A stretch of DNA of 64,000 nt from an uncultured Bryobacterales bacterium (GTDB lineage Bacteria; Acidobacteriota; Terriglobia; Bryobacterales; UBA6623): NCBI GenBank assembly GCA_951813605.1, contig OX638379.1, forward strand, positions 4,662,062-4,726,061. Reading direction: 5' to 3'. A program made the translations under genes and the position numbers. The notes beneath the pieces are model-generated. The model had not been told where the DNA came from. It saw nothing but the letters and a program-made list of their open reading frames with translations, and ran no database searches. Position 1 is the stretch's first letter. Each line of letters starts with the position of its first letter. Of this stretch, positions 18,238-27,422 are shown in pieces.

Positions 18238-19288
18238 GGCGCAAGGACGGCTCGTCAGCCACTAGCCACTCGCGGGCCACCAGGGGCTCGACGCGCGGCT
18301 GCAAGTCGCGCCATGCGCGCGGGCCGAGGCGAATTCCCTCGGTCATGCGGAGGCCAGCGAGCACGCGGTCCTCAAGCATCCGATTCCGATCAAGTTCCTC
18401 GAATGCGGTGCGCGGAGAGAGTCCCGCAGCCATCCGCCCCACATACTCGGGAGCGGTGGCGACATTGGCCCAGCGCTGGGTCCCGTTGAACGAGTGCGCG
18501 TCGCTTCCGACTCCGAAATACGGCTCCATGCGCCAGTACTTCAGGTTGTGCAAGCTGCGCATGCCCGGCCGAGCGAAATTAGAAACCTCGTATCGCTCGT
18601 AACCGAGCGCCCTCAGCCGCTCGACAGCGAAGAGGTAGAAGTCCAGAATCGCCTCCTCGCTGGGAACTTGGAGAGCACCGTAGCGCCGGCCGCCCGCCCT
18701 CAACTCCCTTCCCAGACGGCTGTCATCGTCCGCTTCCAGCATGTAGACCGAGACATGGTCCACCCCCAGCCTTTCGACCCACGACAGAGTCTGGCGCCAC
18801 GTGGCAAATGTCTGGCGCGCCAGACCCGCGATCAAATCGACCGAGATGTTACGGATCCCAGCTTCCCCCAGCCGCTCGACCTCGATCCGGACAGTCTCGG
18901 GTTCATGCCTGCGACCAGCTGCCCGAGCGACCTCTGGCACGAACGACTGAACCCCGAAGCTGACTCGGCTGATGCCGCAGGCTGCCCATGTCGACACACG
19001 CTCGGGGGTGCCCTCCCCGGGAGCGACCTCGATCGTCGCTTCCTCCCAGTCCCGGCGAGGCAGGGCGGCGGCCAGGGTGGAGAATTCCGAGGGTTCCAGA
19101 AGGCTCGGACTGCCGCCGCCGAAGTAGAGCGTGCTCCCAGCTCGGACATCCAACAGCCCAAGCTCGTCGGCCAGGAATTGCACGTACTGGGATCGCAGGC
19201 CGCGCGGGAACACGTCCGAGCGGAAATTGCAATACGTGCATTTCTGCGCGCAGAAAGGAATCGAGACATAAATGCCGGGTGACGCCAA
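18182..19288 (-). CDS. hemW: Radical SAM protein HemW (haem chaperone, coproporphyrinogen oxidase-like)
   Basis: A 368-residue radical SAM protein. The [4Fe-4S] motif is CAQKCTYC (Cys13, Cys17, Cys20), close to the N terminus. TLYFGGGSPSLL is the GGGTP-like SAM motif, and VSVYMLEAD is typical of the HemW/HemN family. HemW-type proteins lack the extra N-terminal residues of true HemN and bind haem for delivery to respiratory enzymes. It converges on the helicase gene, overlapping at the 3' ends. Confidence 0.88.
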   Translation of the reverse strand: MASPGIYVSIPFCAQKCTYCNFRSDVFPRGLRSQYVQFLADELGLLDVRAGSTLYFGGGSPSLLEPSEFSTLAAALPRRDWEEATIEVAPGEGTPERVSTWAACGISRVSFGVQSFVPEVARAAGRRHEPETVRIEVERLGEAGIRNISVDLIAGLARQTFATWRQTLSWVERLGVDHVSVYMLEADDDSRLGRELRAGGRRYGALQVPSEEAILDFYLFAVERLRALGYERYEVSNFARPGMRSLHNLKYWRMEPYFGVGSDAHSFNGTQRWANVATAPEYVGRMAAGLSPRTAFEELDRNRMLEDRVLAGLRMTEGIRLGPRAWRDLQPRVEPLVAREWLVADEPSLRLTEGGLLFADEVVAELLA

Positions 19289-19332
19289 GTCGCAGGACCC
19301 TCGGTACGGATGTCCGAAGTATACTGGCCGCC

Positions 19333-20085
19333 ATGCGGCTTCTAGGACTTTTGGCTTTGCTAATCGCTTGCGCGGCTCCCGCGCTACCGCAAAACACGTC
19401 CGCCGTCTTCACCTCACCCGACCGACCGACGGCGCTTGCCCTGATCGGCGACCGGTACCACTCGCCGGCCTACATTCGGGAAGGCTTGTACAAGCCGCTA
19501 ATGCGGGAAAACATTCCCGTTACCTACCTCGAGAGGCACGAGGCGCTCACCGCAGAGGCGCTCGAGGGATTCGACCTGCTGATTTTTCTGAAGGACGGCA
19601 TGATCTGGCCGAACGGCTACGGGCGCGGAAGCCAAGTGCTGTGGATGACGTCCGAACAACAGCAGGCGATCTGGGACTTTGTGCATCAGGGCGGGGGGTT
19701 TCTTGCCCTGCACAACTCCCACGGCATCTACCCGCCGAATGGCCTGTACTATCACCTCTTCGGCGGCGACTACGGCGGCCATCCGCCTCCGGCGGAGTTC
19801 ACGGTCCGGGTAGAGGACAAGGACCACCCGATCACGTCGGGCGTCGAAGATTTCTTGGTCTACGACGAACAGCACATGAGCAAGTACTACCTGGGGCGGG
19901 AGAACTTGCTCCTGAGAAACATCTCGAAAGGGAACAAGTCCGCTGCCGCAGGCTGGTGGAGGCGGGTCGGCAAGGGCCGCTTTGTGTACCTCGCACCGGG
20001 ACATACCCCGGAAGCGCTAGGTCACCCGATGATGCAACGCTTGATTCGGAATGCGATGCGCTGGCTTCTCACAGGCAGAGACTAG
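19333..20085 (+). CDS. Secreted ThuA-like protein
   Basis: A 250-residue protein with an N-terminal Sec signal (about residues 1-19, ending ALPQ) and a ThuA-type glutamine-amidotransferase-like fold: ALIGDRYHSP, DLLIFLKDG, GGGFLALHNSHG and GHTPEALGHP. ThuA-like proteins occur in sugar-utilisation settings and are often secreted in Acidobacteriota and Planctomycetota; their biochemical activity is not settled. I start at ATG 19333, just ahead of the signal peptide; the longer open frame is antisense to hemW. Confidence 0.82.
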   Translation: MRLLGLLALLIACAAPALPQNTSAVFTSPDRPTALALIGDRYHSPAYIREGLYKPLMRENIPVTYLERHEALTAEALEGFDLLIFLKDGMIWPNGYGRGSQVLWMTSEQQQAIWDFVHQGGGFLALHNSHGIYPPNGLYYHLFGGDYGGHPPPAEFTVRVEDKDHPITSGVEDFLVYDEQHMSKYYLGRENLLLRNISKGNKSAAAGWWRRVGKGRFVYLAPGHTPEALGHPMMQRLIRNAMRWLLTGRD

Positions 20086-20209
20086 GCCGAGCCGCGATAC
20101 AAGGCGCGGTGGCGGAGCACGCGAGTCGAGTGCGGCCGAGCGAGGACTTGAATCTCGTCGCCGACCGCGAGTATCGGATCATAGAGCCGGCCGCTCACGA
20201 AATCGAAGG

Positions 20210-20575
20210 CTATTTCTGGTCGCGATCCTCGGCTGACTGGTCCGATTTCGGAGCCTCGGACTCGGCTGACTGGTCCGGTTTCGCAGCCTCGGACTCTTCG
20301 ATCCCCCGTTTTACGCGGTCGGCAAGGTCGGCAGCCTTGGATAGAGCTCTATGCTTCGCGGCCTCGACTTCCGGCTTGGCCTTCTCCCACGCAGCCTCGA
20401 CTTCCGGCTTGGCCTTCTCCCACGCAGCCTCGACTTCTGGCTTGGCCTTCTCCCACGCGGTCTTCGCTCGAGGCTTGATTTCGTTCTCGAAGACCTTCCT
20501 GGCCGTGTCCCGGACACGCGGGTCTTGGGCAGCTCTCCGCGCTACTTCGCGCACAAACCTCTTCAGGAACGGCAT
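20210..20575 (-). CDS. Small protein built of 11-residue repeats (LEA/apolipoprotein-like)
   Basis: A 121-residue charged protein without signal peptide. Residues 39-71 contain three consecutive copies of an 11-residue unit AWEKAKPEVEA (the third ends in AAK), and the C-terminal tail has two copies of a second 11-residue unit around KPDQSAE. Eleven-residue repeats favour long amphipathic helices as in LEA group 3 and apolipoprotein-like proteins, so it may bind membranes or protect against desiccation; this is inference from composition only. The repeats are near-identical in DNA, indicating recent tandem duplication. Confidence 0.7.
   Translation of the reverse strand: MPFLKRFVREVARRAAQDPRVRDTARKVFENEIKPRAKTAWEKAKPEVEAAWEKAKPEVEAAWEKAKPEVEAAKHRALSKAADLADRVKRGIEESEAAKPDQSAESEAPKSDQSAEDRDQK
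20229..20294. repeat. Two tandem 33-base repeats (C-terminal unit)
   Basis: Two copies of a 33-base unit at 20229-20261 and 20262-20294 differ at only a few positions. They encode the DQSAE-containing 11-residue repeats at the C terminus of the 20210-20575 protein. Confidence 0.85.
20361..20459. repeat. Three tandem 33-base repeats (WEKAKPEVEA unit)
   Basis: Three adjacent 33-base units at 20361-20393, 20394-20426 and 20427-20459. The first two are identical and the third differs at two or three bases. Each encodes one 11-residue helix unit. Near identity at third positions points to recent expansion by slippage or unequal recombination. Confidence 0.9.
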
Positions 20576-20612
20576 ATTCGGAGTATCCTAGCAGCAAAAG
20601 CGAACACAGGCC

Positions 20613-21197
20613 TCAGTTCGAGCGCACTTTCGAAAGGAATAGCTGATGCAGCCGCGGGTCGGAGGTTAGCTCGGCGTGGAACGTGGCCGCTAGGTGCCGG
20701 CCCTGCTCCACGAGAATCGGGTCGTCTTTGTCCCTGAGGAGCACCTCCACGCCCGAAGCGACCGACCGGATGATCGGCGCTCGTATGAAGACGGCTTCCA
20801 ACGGTCCCTCCGCCGTACGGTCAGCGAATGCTTGTTCCGGCTGGACCAGCCGGATCGAACTGTCGATCTGCCGTCCGTAGGCGTTGCGCTCGATCCGCAT
20901 GTCGATTGCGGCCATGGACGGCTGCGACGGGTTCGTAACCTCCCGGGCAAGGAGGATCGCGCCGGCGCACGTTCCGAGGATCGGCCTCTGCCCGGCGAAG
21001 TCGCGGAGGCGTGCCCAGAGCCCCTCGCGGTCCAGGAGGATCAAGTTAGTCGTGCTCTCGCCTCCTGGCAGGATCAAGCCTTCGACCTGGTCAAGCTGGC
21101 TCGCGTAGCGCACCTCGACCACCTCGGCACCAAGTTCCGCGAGACGGACGCTATGGGCTGCGAAGTCGCCTTGGAGGGCTAGCACGCCTACGGTCAT
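20613..21197 (-). CDS. pdxT: Pyridoxal 5'-phosphate synthase glutaminase subunit
   Basis: Glutaminase of the R5P-dependent vitamin B6 pathway; it delivers ammonia to PdxS. The 194-residue protein starts VGVLALQGDFAAH, with the oxyanion motif LPGGEST and the nucleophile motif GTCAGAI (Cys at about residue 78). I chose the ATG at 21197, which gives the canonical N terminus; the open frame runs further upstream into pdxS. It lies 55 bases downstream of pdxS in one operon. Confidence 0.93.
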   Translation of the reverse strand: MTVGVLALQGDFAAHSVRLAELGAEVVEVRYASQLDQVEGLILPGGESTTNLILLDREGLWARLRDFAGQRPILGTCAGAILLAREVTNPSQPSMAAIDMRIERNAYGRQIDSSIRLVQPEQAFADRTAEGPLEAVFIRAPIIRSVASGVEVLLRDKDDPILVEQGRHLAATFHAELTSDPRLHQLFLSKVRSN

Positions 21198-21252
21198 GAT
21201 GACGGCCGCAGAGGACGCGGCGGGCATCCCCGATTCAGCTTCCGGCGCGCCG

Positions 21253-22182
<930 letters not shown>

Positions 22183-22951
22183 CTCATCGTAACTGGCTTC
22201 GGCCTCTCCATCAAGGGGCCAAGTGCACTTTCGCTTTATCTTGCCTTAACGGTTGGGTTCGGGAGATCGGATCGGGCCTATTTCCCACGAGGCATTTCAA
22301 CCCGACAGCACGCCTAAGCAGCGGCGGCAAACGGCAACAGTCGCCGACGTCGCAACCGCAAACGGGAAGCCGATTCCCGGGAATGGGCAGGCGTGCAGTC
22401 CGCTGCAAGATTGAGCGGATGGCGGCGTCTGCCGATGCAAGCGAGTTGATCGCGTTGGCAGTGTTTGCTCGATAGCGCCAAGAGAATCGTCGGGACGGGT
22501 GACGCGAGAAATCGCCATCTCTCGATCGCTGGCACCGCGTGCCGGAGGGCGCTCGGGAACACTCTCCGACCGGCGAGATTTCGACCTGTGGGTGTCGGGT
22601 TGCGCCGGGTCCTTGCCTCACAGTCTCGTGTCGCGGAATGGGATGCCAGCGCCGTCGTCGGCGAGAACCTTGGGGCAGGGCTCCGCGGCATTCGACATAT
22701 GCGGTCCCATCCTCGCGAGGGTGCTGTCCGCTTGCAAAGGCGAATCACGAGGGCAGGCAACGGCTGCCGGCATGAATCGCGGGGGGTCGCGCGTCCTGTC
22801 AGGCTAGGCTCAAGTCACCCCGATTCTCTGCGGGACATTCCGCGACGGGCGGCGACCGAACGAACGGTCCGACCCGGACGGCCGACTCGTCAACCAAGAC
22901 CGCCCGGGCGAGGGAACACACGCCCGTGCCGGGATAGTATCCTGCTAGGTC
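22183..22951. other. Intergenic region, no supported gene
   Basis: About 770 bases between divergent pdxS and the ThDP enzyme. Several overlapping frames on both strands are Arg-rich and mutually exclusive, with no ribosome sites or family motifs. It presumably holds the two divergent promoters. I see no tRNA, CRISPR or clear hairpin terminator. Confidence 0.5.
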
Positions 22952-24619
22952 ATGCCGACGGGATCCGAGTTGTTCATCCGCAGCCTGCGGAGCCAGGGGG
23001 TCGACAGGATCTTCACGTTGGTCGGTGACCATCTCAACGACGTGCTGCAGACGGCTGTGCGGGAAGGGATGTCCGTGTACGACACACGCCACGAATCGGC
23101 GGCTGTGCATATGGCGGACGGCTGGAGCCGCCTCACGCGGACGCCGGGCGTGTCCATGGTGACCGGGGCACCCGGACATACGAACTCGATAACGGGAATC
23201 GCCACTGCCGACGCGACCGCGGTGCCGATGCTCGCCGTCAGCGGCATGAGCGACTCGTCTGCGCGCGACAGAAATGCGTTCCAAGACATGGACCAGCTCA
23301 AGCTGGTGCAAGGGATCACGAAGTACGCCGCTGTGCCCGCGCGTTCCGGCCAGCTGCCGTTTTACGTGAAGCGAGCGTTTCTGGAGATGTTCCGCGGGCG
23401 GCCGGGTGTCTCGCACTTGAGCGTTCCGGTCGACCTGTTCACGGATTGCGACGATTCGCACGCTCCAATTCCGACAGAGCAGATCGAACCCTTGCGCAGC
23501 GCGCCCACTGGCCGCGATGTCGACCGCCTGATGGACCTGCTCGCGCGGTCGGAGCGCCCCGCCGTGATCGCAGGTTCGGGGGCCTATTGGTCGGGCGCAG
23601 AAGCGGAGCTGCAGGCTTTCGCCGAAGCCGCCCAGGCTCCGTTGTTCACCACCAATCTCGCCCGCGGCATGGTCTCCGACGAACACGCTCTTTGCTTCGG
23701 ATACGCAGACGTAACGATCAACCGGGGGGCGGAGAACGCGCTGCGGCAGGCTGACCTCGTTGTGGTGGTCGGCAAGCGCCTGGACTATGGAGTGCGCATG
23801 GGAGGCCCGCAACTGTTCGGCAACGCCAAGACCGTCCAGATCGATGTTTGCGGCACCGAGCTGGGGCTGAACCGCGCGCTCGAAGTCGGCATGCTGGCCG
23901 ACGCGAAGACATCCCTGGCCACCTTCAACCAGGCGCTCGTAGGGCAGGCTGCTCCCGATCGTTCCGACTGGCTGAGCGAGGTGCAGAGAGGGTGCAACGC
24001 GTACGCGGCGAAGGTCGCGGCCAGAACTGCCCAGGTGCGTTCTCCGATGCATTCCGTCCACGCATACGAGGTCCTGCGGGACAAGATGCCTGCCGACGCG
24101 ACCATCTGCTGGGACGGAGGCGATTTCGTCCATTGGGGGCGGTATATGCTCAAGGCGCGCCATCCGGGACGCTGGATGCGCCTCGGATCGCTTGCCGGCC
24201 TCGGCGTGGGGTTGCCCATTGGCCTAAGCGCCCAGATCGCTCGCCCCAATTCTCGCTCGGTGGTCGTTACCGGCGATGGCTCGCTCGGCTTTTACATAGG
24301 CGAGCTGGACACGGCGGTGCGCTTCGGGTTGCCGCTCGTAATCGTAGTAGGCAACGACGGCGGCTGGGGCGTCGAGCGCGAGCTGCAAAAGGGCTTCTAT
24401 CCCGGCTCCGACACAGTCGCGTGCGAATTGCGACGCACGCGCTACGATCTCGTGATGAAAGGATTCGGAGGGGACGGGGCGCATGTGACCTCCAGGGACC
24501 AGCTCGAGGGTGCCTTCGACCGGGCGTTCCGCAGCGACAGGCCATTCCTAGTCAACATCGAAATCGCCGGCTTGGGGTCTCCGTACACGTACTACCAGAT
24601 CGGGCGCCGTACCCGCTAG
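22952..24619 (+). CDS. Thiamine diphosphate-dependent enzyme (acetolactate synthase/oxalyl-CoA decarboxylase-like)
   Basis: A 555-residue three-domain ThDP enzyme. The N-terminal Pyr domain has the conserved catalytic glutamate in DTRHESAAVHMADG (Glu48). A central Rossmann-like domain starts near residue 190, and the C-terminal PP domain holds the ThDP/Mg motif beginning GDGSLGFYIGEL (about residue 441) and ending with the NDGG segment. It is closest in pattern to acetolactate synthase large subunit-like proteins; no regulatory ilvN-type subunit is present and the substrate is unknown. A cytochrome gene begins seven bases downstream. Confidence 0.85.
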   Translation: MPTGSELFIRSLRSQGVDRIFTLVGDHLNDVLQTAVREGMSVYDTRHESAAVHMADGWSRLTRTPGVSMVTGAPGHTNSITGIATADATAVPMLAVSGMSDSSARDRNAFQDMDQLKLVQGITKYAAVPARSGQLPFYVKRAFLEMFRGRPGVSHLSVPVDLFTDCDDSHAPIPTEQIEPLRSAPTGRDVDRLMDLLARSERPAVIAGSGAYWSGAEAELQAFAEAAQAPLFTTNLARGMVSDEHALCFGYADVTINRGAENALRQADLVVVVGKRLDYGVRMGGPQLFGNAKTVQIDVCGTELGLNRALEVGMLADAKTSLATFNQALVGQAAPDRSDWLSEVQRGCNAYAAKVAARTAQVRSPMHSVHAYEVLRDKMPADATICWDGGDFVHWGRYMLKARHPGRWMRLGSLAGLGVGLPIGLSAQIARPNSRSVVVTGDGSLGFYIGELDTAVRFGLPLVIVVGNDGGWGVERELQKGFYPGSDTVACELRRTRYDLVMKGFGGDGAHVTSRDQLEGAFDRAFRSDRPFLVNIEIAGLGSPYTYYQIGRRTR

Positions 24620-24625
24620 AACCCG

Positions 24626-25159
24626 ATGTCGGTCCGTTCCCGTCTGCGGATCCTCGCCGTGATTGCAGGCATCGTTCCACCCTCGGCGCTGGCGGCCCAG
24701 GACGCGCCGTACGAATCTCCGCCCGAGGCGCTTCCCCGTGTCGTCGCTCCCCAGCCCGTTCCTTTCGATCACAAGCTGCACATGGACCATCGCATGACGT
24801 GTGTTGACTGCCATCCCGGAGCCATCGAGAGCGAGCGAGCCGGATTGCCGGACCGAGACCGCTGCATGCTGTGCCATCAAGCCGTGGCCGCCGACCGAGC
24901 CGGCGTGCAGCAGCTAGCCGACATGGCATCCGGCACAAAGATTAGCTGGGAGCGCGTCTATCGAGTACCTGACTTCGTGTTTTTCAGCCATTCCGAGCAC
25001 GCCTCTGCGGGACTCCAGTGCGCCGTCTGCCACGGACCGGTCGCAACGAGGAGTGTGCTGCGTCAAGAAATTTCGACCAACATGGTTGCCTGCATGAACT
25101 GCCACGCCCAGCGGCAGGCGTCCAACGAGTGCTACTTGTGCCACGACCTAGGGCAGTAG
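24626..25159 (+). CDS. Periplasmic pentahaem cytochrome c (cytochrome c7/class III-like)
   Basis: A 177-residue exported protein with a Sec signal (about residues 1-24, ending ALAAQ) and five CxxCH haem-binding motifs: CVDCH (59), CMLCH (80), CAVCH (132), CMNCH (156) and CYLCH (169). Extra His residues (FDHK, FFSHSEH) can act as distal ligands, as in class III multihaem cytochromes. It lies seven bases after the ThDP enzyme and is probably cotranscribed, which is an odd pairing. The IS1380 element begins about 30 bases after its stop. Confidence 0.85.
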   Translation: MSVRSRLRILAVIAGIVPPSALAAQDAPYESPPEALPRVVAPQPVPFDHKLHMDHRMTCVDCHPGAIESERAGLPDRDRCMLCHQAVAADRAGVQQLADMASGTKISWERVYRVPDFVFFSHSEHASAGLQCAVCHGPVATRSVLRQEISTNMVACMNCHAQRQASNECYLCHDLGQ

Positions 25160-25189
25160 TCCCGGGTGCCGGAGTGCGACGCTCCGAGC

Positions 25190-25211
25190 GCTAGCCCGGA
25201 TTTCTCACGAG
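25190..25211 (+). repeat. IS1380 left terminal inverted repeat
   Basis: Starts GCTAGCCCGG and pairs with 28300-28321. Mismatches fall at positions 10, 11, 12 and 19 of 22. Confidence 0.8.
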
Positions 25212-25220
25212 GGGCAGGGT

Positions 25221-25291
25221 ATAAGGCCGTGTCTTGTGGTATAATTGGTTTATTATGAACAACTTACCACGTAACAGGACGACGGCCTTAT
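25221..25291 (+). promoter_or_regulatory. IS1380 transposase promoter inside a read-through-blocking inverted repeat
   Basis: A perfect 10-base inverted repeat (ATAAGGCCGT at 25221-25230; complement at 25282-25291) flanks an extended -10 promoter (TGG then TATAAT at 25240-25245). The right arm covers the AT of the transposase start codon at 25290. A message started at this promoter lacks the left arm and stays translatable. A read-through message from the cytochrome operon has both arms and could hide the start codon. IS10 and IS50 are known to limit read-through expression this way; here it is inferred from layout. Confidence 0.6.
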
Positions 25292-26099
25292 GACGACAGA
25301 GTGTAGCACAGCACGCTTGGAGTCCGCAGGCTTGCGAAGGCAGCGTGTAGTCGGTCGGTTTGACGGCGGGGAACTGGGGTCGGATGGCGGCGGGCTGCTG
25401 CTGCGCGAGCTGGCCCTGCGGACGGGGCTGTTCCGGCGGTTGAGTGCGTGTTTCCGGGATCACCGCGACCCGCGGCGGACGCAGCATGCGGTGGAAGTGC
25501 TGCTGGCAGCGCGCGTGCTGGGGCTGGCGCTGGGCTATGAGGACCTGAACGATCACGACACGTTGCGCCAGAGCAGGCTGTGGTCGCTGCTGTGCGGAGC
25601 GGCGGGCCGCGGGCGGCGCCGGGCGAGCTGGGAGAGCTGGCCGCCGGGCAAGAGCACGCTGAATCGCCTGGAGCTGACGGGGGCGGCGCTGGGTCCCGGG
25701 GAACGCTACAAGAAGATCGTGGCCGACACCGCGCGGCTGGACGCCCTGCTGGCGGACCTGTTCCTGGACTGGCACGGCGCGCAGCCGGAGCGCATCGTGC
25801 TGGACGTGGACGCGACGGATGACCCGCTGCATGGCCGGCAGGAAGGCCGCTTCTTCCATGGGTACTACCGCAGCTACTGTTACTTGCCGCTGTACATCTT
25901 CTGCGGCCAGCAGCTGCTGGGGGCGCGCCTGCGGACGGCGGACCGCGACGCGGCGGAGGGCACGGTGCAGGAGCTGGAACGCATCGCGGGGCGCATCCGG
26001 GAGCGCTGGCCGGGGGTGGAGATCCGGCTGCGCGGGGACAGCGGGTTCTGCCGCGAGGAATTGCTGGCCTCTTATGTTAAAGGGAGTGTGCCGGAGAGA

Positions 26100-26370
26100 T
26101 TGTCCCGGTGTGGAACCGGGCATGACTCTTCCCCCGCTGTTGCCGATGCAAGGCACCGTAGCAGCGGGGAATCAGATCCCTTCCGCCCTAGGGTGGAAGG
26201 CCGCTGGAGGGGGCTGGCCAGCCCCCTCCAGCGGGCGGCGGGTCGCACCGTATCGGCCTAGGTCTTTCGGACCGTGCACCAGCTTGGTGGACCTGCCGCA
26301 GCAGTTCCTGCGCGACCTGAATGGAAGCGCGGGTCAAGCCCCGCATTGTAAGAGGAAAGGATCGCAGGAA
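26100..26370 (+). ncRNA. Candidate bridge RNA in the IS110 left end
   Basis: This non-coding stretch folds into successive hairpins. 26104-26109 pairs 26115-26120; 26132-26139 pairs 26162-26169; 26201-26234 is a perfect 17-base-pair palindrome. A target-binding loop candidate is closed by 26235-26243/26291-26299 with an apical hairpin at 26261-26273; GGCCT (26255-26259) equals the left target half and GCACCAG (26276-26282) is complementary to the right half. A donor-binding loop candidate is closed by 26305-26312/26363-26370 with an apical hairpin near 26327-26344; GGAAGC (26323-26328) equals the element's right end and TAAGAG (26349-26354) complements its left end. All four guides include core CT or AG bases (GGAAGC only the C). 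This matches the known IS621 bridge RNA architecture; expression is untested. Confidence 0.72.
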
Positions 26371-27422
26371 TGCCCACCCCCACTGTCACCCCGCTGGTCG
26401 CCGGCATCGATGTCGGCAAGTCGCGGCTGGACGTCCACGTGCTGCCGCTCGACCGGAGCCGCAGCTTTGCCAACGACCGCAGCGGCCGTCGCGCCGCGCG
26501 CAACTGGCTGCGCAAGCTGGGCGTGGTGCGCGCCGTCTTCGAGCCCACCGCGCGCTACCATCGCCGGCTCCACCAGTGCCTGTTCGACTCCGGCCTCGAG
26601 ACCGTGCCGGCCAACCCCTTGCGCTCGCGGCGCTTCGCCGAGGCCCTCGGGCAGTTGGCGAAGAACGACCGCGTCGACGCCCGCCTGCTGGCAGCCTACG
26701 GCCAGCTCGACAACCTGCGCAGCGTGCCGCCCAAGCCCGCTCAGCTGAGCGATCTCAGCGACTTGGTCGCTCTCAGGCGCCAGCTCGTCGGGCAGCGCGA
26801 GGGGCTGCGCAAGCTGCAGCGCGAGATCGGCTGCGAGGCGGCCCGGCAAGTCGGCGCGACCGCGCTGGCGGACCTTGACGCCCGCATCCGGGAACTCGAC
26901 CGGCGCGTCAGCGAGTGCCTCGCGGCCGACGAGTCTCTCGCGCGCCGCGCCGCGATCCTGCAGTCCGTGCCCGGCTGCGGCCCGGTCTGCGCCGCCGGCC
27001 TGTGCGCCGACATGCCCCAGCTCGGCACGCTGCAGCGCCGCCAGGCGGCCGCCCTGCTGGGCGTCGCCCCCTACGACAATCAAAGCGGGGCCAGCGACGG
27101 CCCGCGCCGCATTCGCGGCGGGCGCCGCTATCCCCGCAACCTGCTCTACATGGCGGCCGTCTCCGCCATCCGCTGCCACGCCGCGTGCCAGGCGCTCTAC
27201 CAGCGCCTGCTCAACAAGGGCCGCCAGCCCAAGGTGGCCCTCGTCGCCGTCATGCGCCAGCTTGTCACGCTGTGCAACGCCCTGCTCCGCGACAACCGCA
27301 CCTGGCAACCGGAACCCCCTCCCCGCGAGGCACTCGCCTGCATGCCGCCGCCCTGCCGGCCCTCTCTCGCGGCGGCGGCCTGCTGCCGCCCGCCTGTGGC
27401 CCGCCAACCGCACTACCCATGA
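26370..27422 (+). CDS. IS110-family transposase (DEDD plus serine recombinase)
   Basis: A 350-residue recombinase. The N-terminal RuvC-like DEDD domain shows GIDVGK (Asp14), VFEPT (Glu58) and KNDRVDARLL (Asp100, Asp103). A Leu/Arg-rich coiled-coil region follows at about residues 125-185. The C-terminal Tnp_20 domain has the SVPGCGP motif (about 199-205) and the conserved serine in YDNQSG (Ser239), ending in LYMAA. All catalytic residues are present, so the protein looks functional. The start codon abuts the 3' arm of the last bridge RNA hairpin, with AGGA inside that arm, so folding may limit translation. Confidence 0.92.
   Translation: MPTPTVTPLVAGIDVGKSRLDVHVLPLDRSRSFANDRSGRRAARNWLRKLGVVRAVFEPTARYHRRLHQCLFDSGLETVPANPLRSRRFAEALGQLAKNDRVDARLLAAYGQLDNLRSVPPKPAQLSDLSDLVALRRQLVGQREGLRKLQREIGCEAARQVGATALADLDARIRELDRRVSECLAADESLARRAAILQSVPGCGPVCAAGLCADMPQLGTLQRRQAAALLGVAPYDNQSGASDGPRRIRGGRRYPRNLLYMAAVSAIRCHAACQALYQRLLNKGRQPKVALVAVMRQLVTLCNALLRDNRTWQPEPPPREALACMPPPCRPSLAAAACCRPPVARQPHYP

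Noticed and set aside
25171..25185. Small hairpin GGAGTG/CGCTCC after the cytochrome gene as a terminator
   Set aside because: Only six pairs with one G-U and no T tract; too weak to call.
26104..26169. The first two left-end hairpins of IS110 as the target-binding loop
   Set aside because: Their loop sequences share only short, out-of-order matches with the target; the 26235-26299 hairpin fits far better in sequence and geometry.
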